Assembly (NCBI GenBank): GCA_007124395.1
Contig: SLFF01000183.1
Span: forward strand, 1-8,898
Source: Thermomicrobiaceae bacterium
GTDB lineage: Bacteria > Chloroflexota > Chloroflexia > Thermomicrobiales > Thermomicrobiaceae
Direction of reading: 5' to 3'
DNA: 8,898 nucleotides
In this document: positions 1 to 6,199 of the stretch, piece by piece
Position numbering within the stretch: position 1 is the first letter of the stretch
How the letters are laid out: every line of letters starts with the position of its first letter
Position numbers and translations under genes: made by a program
The notes under the pieces: model-generated
Told to the model about the DNA's origin: nothing
What the model saw: the letters and a program-made list of their open reading frames with translations, nothing else
Databases searched by the model: none

Positions 1-156
1 ATCGACATCCTTGATGATCTCTGCCAGATGCTCTTCGGTAATCGGGTACTGAATATCACGCTCGGCGAGGGTGCACCCTTCACGCTCCAGAAGATCCCGG
101 TATGTTTCGCTTGATTCCCGGAATTTGCTTGAAATGATGAGAATTTCCTTGGACAT
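1..156 (-). CDS. Probable D-isomer-specific 2-hydroxyacid dehydrogenase (phosphoglycerate dehydrogenase-like), N-terminus only
   Basis: The reading frame is open from an ATG at 156 to the window edge, giving 52 residues beginning MSKEILIISSKF. An AGGAG ribosome-binding site (169-173 on the plus strand) lies 9 nt before the ATG and fixes the start. The segment has the usual N-terminal pattern of NAD-dependent 2-hydroxyacid dehydrogenases: a first beta strand (EILIIS), a helix with the 'YRDLLEREGC' type 'leu-leu-x-x-ala-gly' pattern, then 'PITEEHLAEIIKDVD', which in this family precedes the strand ending in a glycine. In complete members this is the lid/substrate domain, and the NAD Rossmann domain follows. 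If it is of the SerA type it would oxidise 3-phosphoglycerate in serine synthesis, but many paralogues act on other hydroxyacids and the catalytic Arg-Glu-His lies outside the window. The family call rests on a short segment and is moderate. Confidence 0.6.
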   Translation of the reverse strand, partial: MSKEILIISSKFRESSETYRDLLEREGCTLAERDIQYPITEEHLAEIIKDVD

Positions 157-202
157 TCGTGTTTGCTCCTGCCACCTGGATCTATACTTGAAAACGGTCA
201 AT

Positions 203-214
203 GCGGGCATTGTA
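203..214 (-). promoter_or_regulatory. Candidate -10 region for the minus-strand dehydrogenase gene
   Basis: Read on the minus strand, 214 to 203 is TACAATGCCCGC, whose TACAAT resembles a sigma-70 -10 hexamer. A start site near 203 would give a leader of about 47 nt. No convincing -35 lies 16-18 nt upstream. The same 12 bases with one change stand upstream of the SPW-repeat gene at 6200-6211, which is the main reason for listing it. Confidence 0.3.
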
Positions 215-252
215 GCGCACCTTTGCGCAACGCGGGGTGATTCCTCGGCACC

Positions 253-274
253 TGATCGGCCAGGGGGCCGATCA
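253..274. repeat. Perfect 9-bp inverted repeat (hairpin or operator)
   Basis: TGATCGGCC (253-261) and GGCCGATCA (266-274) are perfect reverse complements separated by AGGG. There is no T-run on either side, so it is not a typical intrinsic terminator. It lies between the divergent dehydrogenase and YggT genes, about 100 bp upstream of the first and 115 bp upstream of the second. An operator or a leader hairpin is possible; no regulator is encoded nearby to support either. Confidence 0.5.
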
Positions 275-302
275 ACCGATCCGGAGCCCCGCGAGAATCG
301 CG

Positions 303-332
303 TTGACACTCTTGTCAAAGGCGTGCTAACGT
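303..332 (+). promoter_or_regulatory. Candidate promoter for the YggT/MFS pair with palindrome over the -35
   Basis: A consensus -35 TTGACA stands at 303-308 and a weak -10 TAACGT at 327-332, an 18-nt spacing, leaving a leader of roughly 50 nt before the TTG start at 390. The -35 is itself the left arm of a perfect palindrome, TTGACA-CTCT-TGTCAA (303-318), which could be a repressor site. The -35 is strong and the -10 is poor, so confidence is limited. Confidence 0.4.
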
Positions 333-389
333 TGATCTGATCGCCGACTGTAGTGGGGTTCAGGCGCAACCACCGAAGGGTCCAAAACA

Positions 390-644
390 TTGGAATTTAT
401 TCTCAACGTCTTGCTGATGTTCTTGCTCATCATGCAGTTTGCTATTGTCGGCAGGGCGATTCTCTCATGGTTCGATCGCTCACAGTCTAATCCTGTGTCG
501 CAGTTCCTCATTCAGCTCACTGAGCCGATCGTTGCACCGATCAGGGCAATCCTTCCCTCAATGGGCATGATCGACCTCTCACCACTCGTCGCAATTCTGG
601 TGTTGCTGGTGCTGCGGACGATGCTCATGGCTGCGTTGATGTAG
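390..644 (+). CDS. YggT family integral membrane protein
   Basis: This 84-residue protein matches the YggT family over its full length. It has a first hydrophobic helix (about 3-25) ending in GRAILSWF (21-28), an NP motif at 34-35, the amphipathic stretch LTEPIVAPIRAILP (43-56), the IDLSPLVAIL block (61-70) and a second helix to the C-terminus. YggT proteins are small inner-membrane proteins linked to osmotic tolerance in E. coli and to cell-division or plastid nucleoid (CCB3/YLMG) roles elsewhere; no reaction is known. Many members carry two copies of the unit, but this one has a single copy. The start is a TTG at 390, supported by a GAAGGG ribosome-binding site at 375-380. It precedes the MFS gene by 54 bp on the same strand and may be co-transcribed with it. 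It is not next to proC or sepF genes here. Confidence 0.9.
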   Translation: MEFILNVLLMFLLIMQFAIVGRAILSWFDRSQSNPVSQFLIQLTEPIVAPIRAILPSMGMIDLSPLVAILVLLVLRTMLMAALM

Positions 645-698
645 CCTCGCCCTGACAATCCCTGCAAGAGACACGCTTCCAGCCAGTCGGAGACGTTG

Positions 699-1913
699 AT
701 GGCCGATGTGATCCCAGGGAAGTGGCGAGTTCTACTCCTGCTTGCGGTTGCCGAGCTTCTGGCAATGGCAACCTGGTTTTCTGCCTCAGCGGTCGTCCCG
801 CAACTCACCGAAGCCTGGAATCTCGATGGCGGACAACGCGCCTGGCTGACGATGTCGGTGCAAATCGGCTTTGTTGCAGGCGCCTTTGGCTCTGCTCTTC
901 TCAATCTTGCTGATCGTATTCCGGCGCGAAACCTCTTCGGATACTCGGCGCTGCTGGCTGCCCTCGTCACCGTCCTCATTCCATTGATCAGCACCGGATT
1001 CGCGATGGCCATGGCACTCCGGTTCCTGACCGGTGTGTTTCTGGCAGGCGTCTATCCGGTCGGCATGAAGATCATGGCCACCTGGACGAAACAGGATCGC
1101 GGGCTCGGTATCGGGCTCCTGGTCGGTGCCTTGACCGTTGGCTCGGCAGCGCCGCATCTGATCAATGCCGGCGGCGGTATCCCGGAGTGGCAATTCGTAC
1201 TCTATGGCGCCGCGGCCAGCGCCGCGCTCGGCGGCATCATCTGCTTTCTCTTCGTTTCCGAAGGCCCCTATGCCGCAGCGGCTCCAAAATTCAATGCCCG
1301 CTATGCGCTCGAGGTTGTCCGCAACCGGGGCCTGATGCTGGCGAACCTCGGCTACCTCGGTCACATGTGGGAGCTCTACGCCATGTGGACCTGGATCCCG
1401 GTTTTCCTGCTGGCGAGTTTCCAGGTCGCCGGAGTGAGCGCTACCTGGGCGGCATTGACCGCGTTCGGGGTGATCGCCATTGGCGGTCCAGCCAGCATTC
1501 TGGCCGGCAAGCTGGCGGATCGCTACGGCCGCACGCTGGTGACCAGCGTATTGATGATGACTAGCGGAACCTGCGCGCTCGTGGTCGGATTCCTCTTCGG
1601 AATGCACCCGGTCTGGCTGGTGCCAGTCTGCCTGCTCTGGGGTATCACCATCGTCTCTGACTCCGCCCAGTTCTCAGCCAGCGTCAGCGAACTGGCCGAC
1701 CCGCAATACGTCGGCACCGTTCTCACGCTTCAGACGAGTGCCGGATTTCTGCTCACGATGTTGACGATCCGATTGATCCCACCAATCCAGAACACCGTCG
1801 GCTGGGAGTGGGCATTCAGCTTCCTGGCAATTGGCCCGCTAATCGGCGTCGTTGCGATGCTCATGCTCCGGCGCTCCCCAGATCGCGAGAAGCTGGCAGG
1901 CGGGATCGGCTGA
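699..1913 (+). CDS. Major facilitator superfamily transporter (NarK/CynX-like)
   Basis: This 404-residue polytopic protein has about 12 hydrophobic helices in two halves, the normal size for an MFS permease. The loop between helices 8 and 9 carries a clear motif A, GKLADRYGRT (270-279). The equivalent loop in the N-terminal half is degenerate (LNLADRIPARN). The block 'ALRFLTGVFLAGVYPVGMKIMATW' contains the helix-4 Arg (R107) typical of the superfamily. The tone (short hydrophilic tails, GxxxPxxMK after helix 4) recalls nitrate/nitrite and cyanate-type permeases, but the substrate cannot be read from sequence. The ATG at 699 is preferred to the adjacent TTG at 696 because GGAGA at 689-693 is well spaced for it. 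It sits in the cytoplasmic membrane and probably works by proton coupling. The long antisense frame over it (786-1607) is a codon-bias shadow. Confidence 0.9.
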   Translation: MADVIPGKWRVLLLLAVAELLAMATWFSASAVVPQLTEAWNLDGGQRAWLTMSVQIGFVAGAFGSALLNLADRIPARNLFGYSALLAALVTVLIPLISTGFAMAMALRFLTGVFLAGVYPVGMKIMATWTKQDRGLGIGLLVGALTVGSAAPHLINAGGGIPEWQFVLYGAAASAALGGIICFLFVSEGPYAAAAPKFNARYALEVVRNRGLMLANLGYLGHMWELYAMWTWIPVFLLASFQVAGVSATWAALTAFGVIAIGGPASILAGKLADRYGRTLVTSVLMMTSGTCALVVGFLFGMHPVWLVPVCLLWGITIVSDSAQFSASVSELADPQYVGTVLTLQTSAGFLLTMLTIRLIPPIQNTVGWEWAFSFLAIGPLIGVVAMLMLRRSPDREKLAGGIG

Positions 1914-1997
1914 AGGCCCGGATCTTCGCTCGTCACGGCGATCTATAGTCCAGTACGCAGAATGTGCGGTTCTCGATAATCTGGGGGGACTTGTCGG

Positions 1998-2615
1998 TCA
2001 GGATGTCTCCGGCTGACGCCCGGGCTGGGCCAGCCGATCGACCGACCGGTTCCCGGATTCTTTCGGCTTGCTCCCGCGCGAGAGCAGGAAGACTTCCAGG
2101 AGAATGATGATCATCCCCAGCAATACGCCGTTCTCCACGGTCAGCACATCCAGCAGATGAAGCAGGAGTATCCCGACCAGGAACATCGCCGCGAGGTACC
2201 CTTCTCGCCGGGCACGGAAGAAATCGTACTTCTGACTCCGACGAGTCAGCAGCCGATATCCCACCGCATAGGAGACGAGAGTGAAGATGGTCGCCAGGGC
2301 CATCATCAGTGCGATCAAGGTGGTCAGCAGCACGGGCATAGACGGATAGTTGCCCGGATTCACGAAGGTGATCATAAAGAGAAGTGTCGACCACGCCGCG
2401 ACCGCTTCGAGATCGTACAGCGGAATCTGCAGAACTCGCGCGATCGGCAGGAACGTCAGAAGCGGGGCCCCAATGAACGCTATGTATGCCAGAACGGTCC
2501 AGGGAGTGAAGAAGGTCGGTTCAGCGCCGACATTTACCGGCACGATCAGAAACCAGACACCAACCCAGGCAAGCACCGCTGCTACGATCAAGCTCACCCA
2601 GCCGAGAATTCGCAT
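1998..2615 (-). CDS. Hypothetical integral membrane protein, 5-6 helices
   Basis: I do not recognise this 205-residue protein. Hydrophobic segments lie at about 5-27, 38-57, 72-86, 93-121, 139-158 and 162-178. A basic cytoplasmic-type loop (RLLTRRSQKYDFFRARREGY, 121-140) precedes the last hairpin, and the hydrophilic tail 179-205 is rich in Ser, Pro, Arg and Gln. The 'RREGYLAAMFLVGILLLHLLDVL' segment resembles loosely described small membrane proteins of Chloroflexota and candidate phyla, without a function. The frame is open upstream as far as 2828, but I chose the ATG at 2615. It begins a good membrane helix and has a GGGAAAGGGAA purine tract upstream, and the longer version would overlap the promoter and start of the divergent DUF951 gene with non-membrane, cysteine-scattered sequence. 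It converges on the MFS gene with an 84-bp gap and no obvious terminator. Confidence 0.75.
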   Translation of the reverse strand: MRILGWVSLIVAAVLAWVGVWFLIVPVNVGAEPTFFTPWTVLAYIAFIGAPLLTFLPIARVLQIPLYDLEAVAAWSTLLFMITFVNPGNYPSMPVLLTTLIALMMALATIFTLVSYAVGYRLLTRRSQKYDFFRARREGYLAAMFLVGILLLHLLDVLTVENGVLLGMIIILLEVFLLSRGSKPKESGNRSVDRLAQPGRQPETS

Positions 2616-2668
2616 CTGCTGACGTTCCCTTTCCCATGAGACGGTGTGCGTCCATCGCTGTTGTGACA

Positions 2669-2714
2669 TTCTGGAACAGCCTGTTTCTGGACAGTCTACC
2701 AGTGTTCGGACAGT
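2669..2714 (+). repeat. Three degenerate direct repeats upstream of the DUF951 promoter
   Basis: TTCTGGAACAG (2669-2679), TTCTGGACAG (2685-2694) and TTCGGACAG (2705-2713) occur in the same orientation at 16- and 20-bp steps. They end about 27 bp before the -10 of the DUF951 promoter. The first also contributes AACAG-C-CTGTT, an 11-bp palindrome at 2674-2684. Such tandem half-sites are common for activator or repressor binding, but no cognate regulator is visible. Confidence 0.35.
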
Positions 2715-2737
2715 GAGAACACCCATGGTTATACCGA

Positions 2738-2746
2738 TGCTATAAT
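2738..2746 (+). promoter_or_regulatory. Extended -10 promoter of the DUF951-MFS operon
   Basis: TGCTATAAT is a perfect extended -10 element (TG at 2738-2739, TATAAT at 2741-2746). No good -35 exists at 17 bp (2718-2723 is AACACC), which fits an extended -10 promoter. Transcription would start near 2752-2754, giving a leader of just under 30 nt to the GTG at 2781, with the ribosome-binding site ACAGGAG at 2766-2772. This is the best promoter in the window. Confidence 0.7.
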
Positions 2747-2750
2747 CCGA

Positions 2751-2766
2751 TTCAGTGCAGACTGAA
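2751..2766 (+). promoter_or_regulatory. Palindrome at the predicted transcription start, possible operator
   Basis: TTCAGT-GCAG-ACTGAA is a perfect 6-4-6 palindrome that begins four bases after the -10 and spans the predicted start site. A repressor bound here would block transcription, and in the RNA the arms would abut the ribosome-binding site at 2766-2772. A 6-bp palindrome can occur by chance, so the position is the stronger argument. Confidence 0.35.
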
Positions 2767-2780
2767 CAGGAGCATCGCAC

Positions 2781-3011
2781 GTGCTGAATGTCTCGATCAA
2801 TGATGTCGTCAGGCTGAAGAAGCCGCACCCCTGCGGTTCGACCGACTGGACGGTGGTGCGCATCGGGGCTGACATCGGACTGCGTTGCAATGGTTGCGAG
2901 CGACGAATCCTGATCCCGCGCCGCACGCTGGAAAAACGCTTGAAGACGTTCGTATCCCGTGCTCAGGCTGATCCCGATTCCACGTCTTCGTCAGCACACG
3001 TTGACGCCTGA
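2781..3011 (+). CDS. DUF951 family protein
   Basis: This 76-residue protein matches DUF951 over residues 1-57: an N-terminal 'VSINDVVRLKKPHPCGS' block, 'DWTVVRIGADIGLRCNGCERRILIPR', then a basic helix. The family is small (about 60-70 residues), found in Firmicutes and Chloroflexota, and has no known function. The fold prediction is a small beta barrel that might bind nucleic acid or metal. His16, Cys18 and the CxxC pair Cys36/Cys39 could form a zinc site; this is inference. The C-terminal 15 or so residues are a Ser/Ala/Asp-rich tail outside the conserved part. The GTG start is set by the ribosome-binding site ACAGGAG, 8 nt upstream. It is the first gene of a probable operon with the MFS gene 14 bp downstream. 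In Firmicutes DUF951 genes commonly sit near ychF or mscS-type genes, which are absent here. Confidence 0.88.
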   Translation: MLNVSINDVVRLKKPHPCGSTDWTVVRIGADIGLRCNGCERRILIPRRTLEKRLKTFVSRAQADPDSTSSSAHVDA

Positions 3012-3025
3012 ATTACCGGTACCCA

Positions 3026-4384
3026 ATGACAGAATCCCCCTATTCCCGGGACGCCGCCGCGCCAACTGGTCGCATGGTCGACGTTCTGCGCAACCGGTCC
3101 TTCCTGACACTCTGGCTGGTCCAGGCGCTTTCACAAACCGGTCAGAACATGGTCAATTTTGCGCTGTTGATTCTGGTACGCGGCGTTATCGACGAACATG
3201 GTCTGGCGCAATCGAACACGGCTGTCGGCCTTGCCGTTCTCGCCTTCAGTTCACCAGCAATCATCTTCAGTCCGATTGCCGGGGTTCTGGTGGAACGGTC
3301 CAGCAAGCGGAACGTGCTGATCGTCACAAACGTTCTGCGCGGTGTCGCGGCACTCGGTTTCGTGCTGATTCAACCAAACTGGACACCGATGCTGGCGCTG
3401 GTGATGCTCTATGTGCTGGCGTTCGGGGCCGGAGCTGTTGGGCAGTTCTTCGGTCCAGCCCTCGGTTCGGCGATCCCCAGTCTTGTCTCCCGGCGTGAAT
3501 ACGTTCAGGCCAACGCCCTGATTAATCTGACCATCACCGGATCGCAACTCCTCGGGTTTGCCGCGCTCAGCCCGTTCCTGATCCGCGTCTATGGGGTCGA
3601 CAGTGTCATCATCGGAATCGTGGTCATCTTCCTTGTCTGCGCAGGATTGAGCTACTTCATCCCGGTCGGAAAACCGGAACCTGCCAGCCAGCAGACTACC
3701 TACGACAGCCGCACTAGACGATTCTTCGACGAGATGCGTGAAGGTGGCCGGATCATTCTGGATCGCCCGATCCTGGTCAAAGCGATTGCATACCTGTCAC
3801 TGGCGATGGCGACCTATCTGATGATCGCCACACTTGGGCCGGAGTACGTGACCGTTGTGCTGCGCCTTCCGGTGGAAGACATCGCGTTCATCCTGGTGCC
3901 GGCCGGATTCGGGGTGATCATCGGCGTGGTGAGCGTCAGCAAGTTGACGACCCGCTTCGGAATCGAGCGCACCATCGACTGGGCGATCGCCGCTGCGGGA
4001 ATCGCCCTGGTGTTGATCGCCAGTGTTGGCGTGATTAGCGGATTCGTCTGGAGTGATCCGACCGATGAGCGCACCGGAGCGCTCTACATCGCTGGCGGTC
4101 TGGCCGTGATCCTGGGCATGTCCAACGCCTTTATCCTGGCGCCGAGTCAATCGCTGCTACAGTCGCGCGCGCCGGAGCATGCACGAGCACGTGTATGGGC
4201 GGCCTTCTTCACCGTGGCAAACGGCGTCGCCTTCATCCCGATCATCTTCGCCGGCGCCCTGGCAGACCTCTTCGGCGTTGTGGCCGTCATGTTCGGCATG
4301 GGGCTGATACTGATATTTGCTGGCGCGTACCAGATTTCTACCGCAGACGCTGAAGAGATAAAGCCACAGGCTAAATCAGAATAG
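3026..4384 (+). CDS. Major facilitator superfamily transporter (MFS_3/EntS-like efflux type)
   Basis: This 452-residue permease has about 12 predicted helices. The helix 2-3 loop carries motif A as GVLVERSSKR (86-95). The first helix starts with 'NRSFLTLWLVQALSQTGQNMVNFAL', the opening typical of the DHA3/EntS-like drug and siderophore exporters. A charged central loop (about residues 214-245, KPEPASQQTTYDSRTRRFF onward) separates the halves, and 'REGGRIILDRPILVKAI' is the usual entry to helix 7 in this group. It probably exports a small molecule by proton antiport across the cytoplasmic membrane; the substrate is unknown. The start at 3026 has only a weak ribosome-binding site (CCGGT). With 14 bp after the DUF951 stop, translation may depend on the upstream gene. 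The tail ends in KPQAKSE. Confidence 0.9.
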   Translation: MTESPYSRDAAAPTGRMVDVLRNRSFLTLWLVQALSQTGQNMVNFALLILVRGVIDEHGLAQSNTAVGLAVLAFSSPAIIFSPIAGVLVERSSKRNVLIVTNVLRGVAALGFVLIQPNWTPMLALVMLYVLAFGAGAVGQFFGPALGSAIPSLVSRREYVQANALINLTITGSQLLGFAALSPFLIRVYGVDSVIIGIVVIFLVCAGLSYFIPVGKPEPASQQTTYDSRTRRFFDEMREGGRIILDRPILVKAIAYLSLAMATYLMIATLGPEYVTVVLRLPVEDIAFILVPAGFGVIIGVVSVSKLTTRFGIERTIDWAIAAAGIALVLIASVGVISGFVWSDPTDERTGALYIAGGLAVILGMSNAFILAPSQSLLQSRAPEHARARVWAAFFTVANGVAFIPIIFAGALADLFGVVAVMFGMGLILIFAGAYQISTADAEEIKPQAKSE

Positions 4385-4445
4385 TCCGTCAGCCACACCA
4401 CCCGCTGACACCCGAACACGCATGGTTCGCTGAGTTCGAAACGCG

Positions 4446-4451
4446 TATACT
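4446..4451 (+). promoter_or_regulatory. Candidate -10 of the tRNA-Leu promoter
   Basis: TATACT stands 19 bp before the tRNA's first base, giving a start site near 4458 and a leader of about 13 nt, normal for a tRNA gene. No matching -35 is visible at 17 bp (4423-4428 is TGGTTC), so the tRNA could instead be read through from the MFS gene. Confidence 0.4.
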
Positions 4452-4470
4452 TGGCGCTGCGAAAACGCAA

Positions 4471-4553
4471 GCCGAAGTGGCGGAATGGCAGACGCGTCGG
4501 TCTCAAAAACCGATGGCCGAAAGGTCGTGTGGGTTCGACTCCCACCTTCGGCA
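4471..4553 (+). tRNA. tRNA-Leu, anticodon CAA
   Basis: A class II tRNA folds cleanly. The acceptor stem is GCCGAAG (4471-4477) with CTTCGGC (4546-4552), and the discriminator is A at 4553. The anticodon stem is TCGGT (4497-4501) with ACCGA (4509-4513), closing the loop CTCAAAA whose anticodon CAA is at 4504-4506. A long variable arm (GGCC-GAAA-GGTC) and the T arm GTGGG-TTCGACT-CCCAC follow. The long variable arm and A73 agree with leucine. It reads UUG codons. The 3' CCA is not encoded (CTA follows), so a CCA-adding enzyme is needed. Confidence 0.96.
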
Positions 4554-4593
4554 CTACTCCTTTGAAAACCTCATCAATACAGACAATTGCTGA

Positions 4594-4613
4594 GCTGAGA
4601 TTCGACTCTCAGC
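4594..4613. repeat. 7-bp inverted repeat over the oxidoreductase stop codon
   Basis: GCTGAGA (4594-4600) and TCTCAGC (4607-4613) are perfect complements around a 6-nt loop, between the convergent tRNA-Leu and oxidoreductase genes. The stop codon of the latter (4609-4611) is inside one arm. Neither side has a T-run, so it is at best a weak bidirectional terminator. Confidence 0.3.
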
Positions 4614-5532
4614 CGCGCGCTGCCTTCAGGACTTCCCTCAATCGCTCCACACTCTCAACCGTGTTTGGTTCGACGCGTATCTGGATGTGGTCGATACCGA
4701 GGTCGGAACAGGCACGGAGTTCGGTGGCGATTTCTTCCGGTGATCCGGTGAGATAGGGCACCGAGACCCCACGTGCGTCAGGATCGTCATCGAGCCCGAC
4801 CAGAACGGAGACGCTTCGCTCCAGTGTCTTCGGATCGCGGCCGGCTTTCTCGCAAGCCTCATCGACCTTTTCGAGAAGCGGCTTCAGACCTTCAGCGGTG
4901 TTGCCAGTCTTGTCGAAATAGACGTTCCAGTGATCGGCGAAGCGTGCCGTGAGATCGAGCATTCTCGGGCCAGTGGTGCCGATCATGATCGGGATCTGTC
5001 CGGGACGCGGGCCGCGCGGTCGGAGCACGCAGTTTTCGGCCTGATGATAGTCCCCCTGGAAATCAACGTGCCCATCCCGGAGCAGCCCGTGGATAATCTG
5101 AATTGCCTCTTCGAACCGACTCACCCGATGATCGAACGGAAATCCGAACTGCCGATACTCCGGTTCGTGGTGACCTGCCCCGAGGCCAAGCACCAGTCGC
5201 CCACCACTGATCTCATCCACCGTTTCTGCCATCTTGGCCAGCAACGCGGGATTCCGAAAGCCGATACAGGTGACCAGGCTCCCGAGCTCCACCCGATCTG
5301 TCACCGCAGCCAGCGCGGCCAGCAACGACCACCCTTCCCAGACTCCTGCCATCGGCTCTGTCGGGGACTCAACGATCAGATGATCGACGACCCAGATGGA
5401 ATCGAAGCCGATCTCCTCGGCTTTTAGCGACATCGCCAGCAAATCGGACCAGCGAGGGGTTTCGCCATCCATTCGCCATTCCGCAACTGGCAGAATGATC
5501 CCGAGCTTCGACATCGAACCCGTGTTGGTCAT
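4609..5532 (-). CDS. LLM class flavin/F420-dependent oxidoreductase
   Basis: This 307-residue protein has the luciferase-like monooxygenase (bacterial luciferase superfamily) TIM barrel from end to end. Landmarks are GFDSIWVVDH (42-51), 'VELGSLVTCIGFRNPALLAKMAETVDEISGGRLVLGLGAG' (81-120) with the SGGR and GLGAG signatures, 'PIMIGTTGPRMLDLTARFADHWN' for cofactor binding, and the late 'GSPEEIATELRACSDLGIDHIQIRV' substrate-scan block. The segment is characteristic of TIGR03560-like and F420-dependent members, which reduce or oxidise substrates by hydride transfer from F420H2; an FMN-using member cannot be excluded. The substrate is unknown. The ATG at 5532 is preferred over the internal ATG at 5514 because AAGGGGAAGG lies just before it. 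It is a single minus-strand gene, separated from the upstream SPW gene by a terminator, so it needs its own promoter in 5533-5688. TTGACG (minus, 5603-5598) is a possible -35 without a convincing -10. Confidence 0.93.
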   Translation of the reverse strand: MTNTGSMSKLGIILPVAEWRMDGETPRWSDLLAMSLKAEEIGFDSIWVVDHLIVESPTEPMAGVWEGWSLLAALAAVTDRVELGSLVTCIGFRNPALLAKMAETVDEISGGRLVLGLGAGHHEPEYRQFGFPFDHRVSRFEEAIQIIHGLLRDGHVDFQGDYHQAENCVLRPRGPRPGQIPIMIGTTGPRMLDLTARFADHWNVYFDKTGNTAEGLKPLLEKVDEACEKAGRDPKTLERSVSVLVGLDDDPDARGVSVPYLTGSPEEIATELRACSDLGIDHIQIRVEPNTVESVERLREVLKAARG

Positions 5533-5688
5533 GCCTTCCCCTTTTCGTTATCGCAGGTGATTCTGTTTCCGTTGGGGGCAGCCTAGCACGATCTCAGCGT
5601 CAAGGAGCCGTCCAGATGGTCAGGTTAGTCTGTGGTTTCTCTATTCATTCGGCCGATGAGATTTTCGAGGCAGACCGCACACACAAAC

Positions 5689-5725
5689 AACGCCCCGCTT
5701 CGGTACAAGACCAGAGCGGGGCGTT
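5689..5725 (-). terminator. Intrinsic terminator after the SPW-repeat gene (possibly bidirectional)
   Basis: AACGCCCCGCT (5689-5699) and AGCGGGGCGTT (5715-5725) form a perfect GC-rich 11-bp stem with a 15-nt loop. On the minus strand the stem is followed by TTGTTTGTGTGTG, a T-rich tail. It begins 29 bp past the stop of the SPW gene, exactly where its terminator should be. The plus-strand side also has a T-rich flank (TTCTCGTTACCCTTT), but no plus-strand gene ends here. Confidence 0.8.
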
Positions 5726-5754
5726 CTCGTTACCCTTTATCTGCGTCCGAGGAA

Positions 5755-6132
5755 TCAGGCCTCAGAGCGGGTTTCGTATGGCTCGAACTGGGCCAGCGCA
5801 CTGGTCACAATCAGTGCAATACCAACGATCACGAAATTCAGCATGATCGAGTTGATGTGTCCCAGACCAAACGCAAACGGCGACACGGCCAGCCAGATGC
5901 CGAACAGGGCATTGACCCAGCCAACCCAGAACCAGGGCGGCCCAACCGCCAACCGCATGAGCGCAAAGAGAATGACCATCGGCGCTACCAGCCCGATGTT
6001 CATCCGCTGCTCAGAGTAAAGTGTGAACTGCAAAATATACGGAGATGCCAGCAGCCACAGTCCCAGTCCGAACTGCACCAACGGCATCAATGTGAACAGG
6101 CTTAATCGTCGTACATAGACGTCAGACGCCAC
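5755..6132 (-). CDS. SPW-repeat membrane protein
   Basis: This 125-residue protein has four hydrophobic helices (about 13-33, 46-62, 67-90 and 98-114) arranged as two copies of a helix pair. Each copy begins with the SPW-repeat signature: GLWLLASPYILQF (24-36) and GIWLAVSPFAFGL (78-90). The third position of the S-P-W triad is Tyr in the first copy and Phe in the second. SPW proteins are small inner-membrane proteins of bacteria and some archaea with no assigned function. The start is GTG at 6132, set by a strong GGAGGA ribosome-binding site 6 nt upstream on the minus strand. The C-terminal tail FEPYETRSEA is short and polar. It is transcribed away from the glycosidase operon and ends at its own terminator, so it looks monocistronic. 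Confidence 0.88.
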   Translation of the reverse strand: MASDVYVRRLSLFTLMPLVQFGLGLWLLASPYILQFTLYSEQRMNIGLVAPMVILFALMRLAVGPPWFWVGWVNALFGIWLAVSPFAFGLGHINSIMLNFVIVGIALIVTSALAQFEPYETRSEA

Positions 6133-6199
6133 CGGTTATCCTCCTGATTCGCCCAGATCAGCCATATCACACCGTCGGCTGACCCCCAGAACGCTCGCC

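Noticed and set aside
786..1607. 273-residue open frame antisense to the first MFS gene
   Set aside because: Its composition is rich in Arg, His, Gln, Glu and Gly with no recognisable domain, and it lies wholly opposite a clear MFS coding region. It is a codon-bias shadow.
1914..1997. Terminator between the convergent MFS and membrane protein genes
   Set aside because: I found only short imperfect repeats such as CGCA...TGCG and no T-run.
2616..2828. N-terminal extension of the minus-strand membrane protein to an ATG at 2828
   Set aside because: The extension crosses the strong DUF951 promoter and start, is not membrane-like, and lacks family-like sequence. The ATG at 2615 begins directly before the first helix.
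4388..4409. GTCAGC-N10-GCTGAC hairpin after the second MFS gene as a terminator
   Set aside because: The stem is only 6 bp with a 10-nt loop and is followed by ACCCGAACACG, with no T-run.
4451..4756. Plus-strand 101-residue frame
   Set aside because: It reads straight through tRNA-Leu and into the antisense of the oxidoreductase, so it is not a gene.
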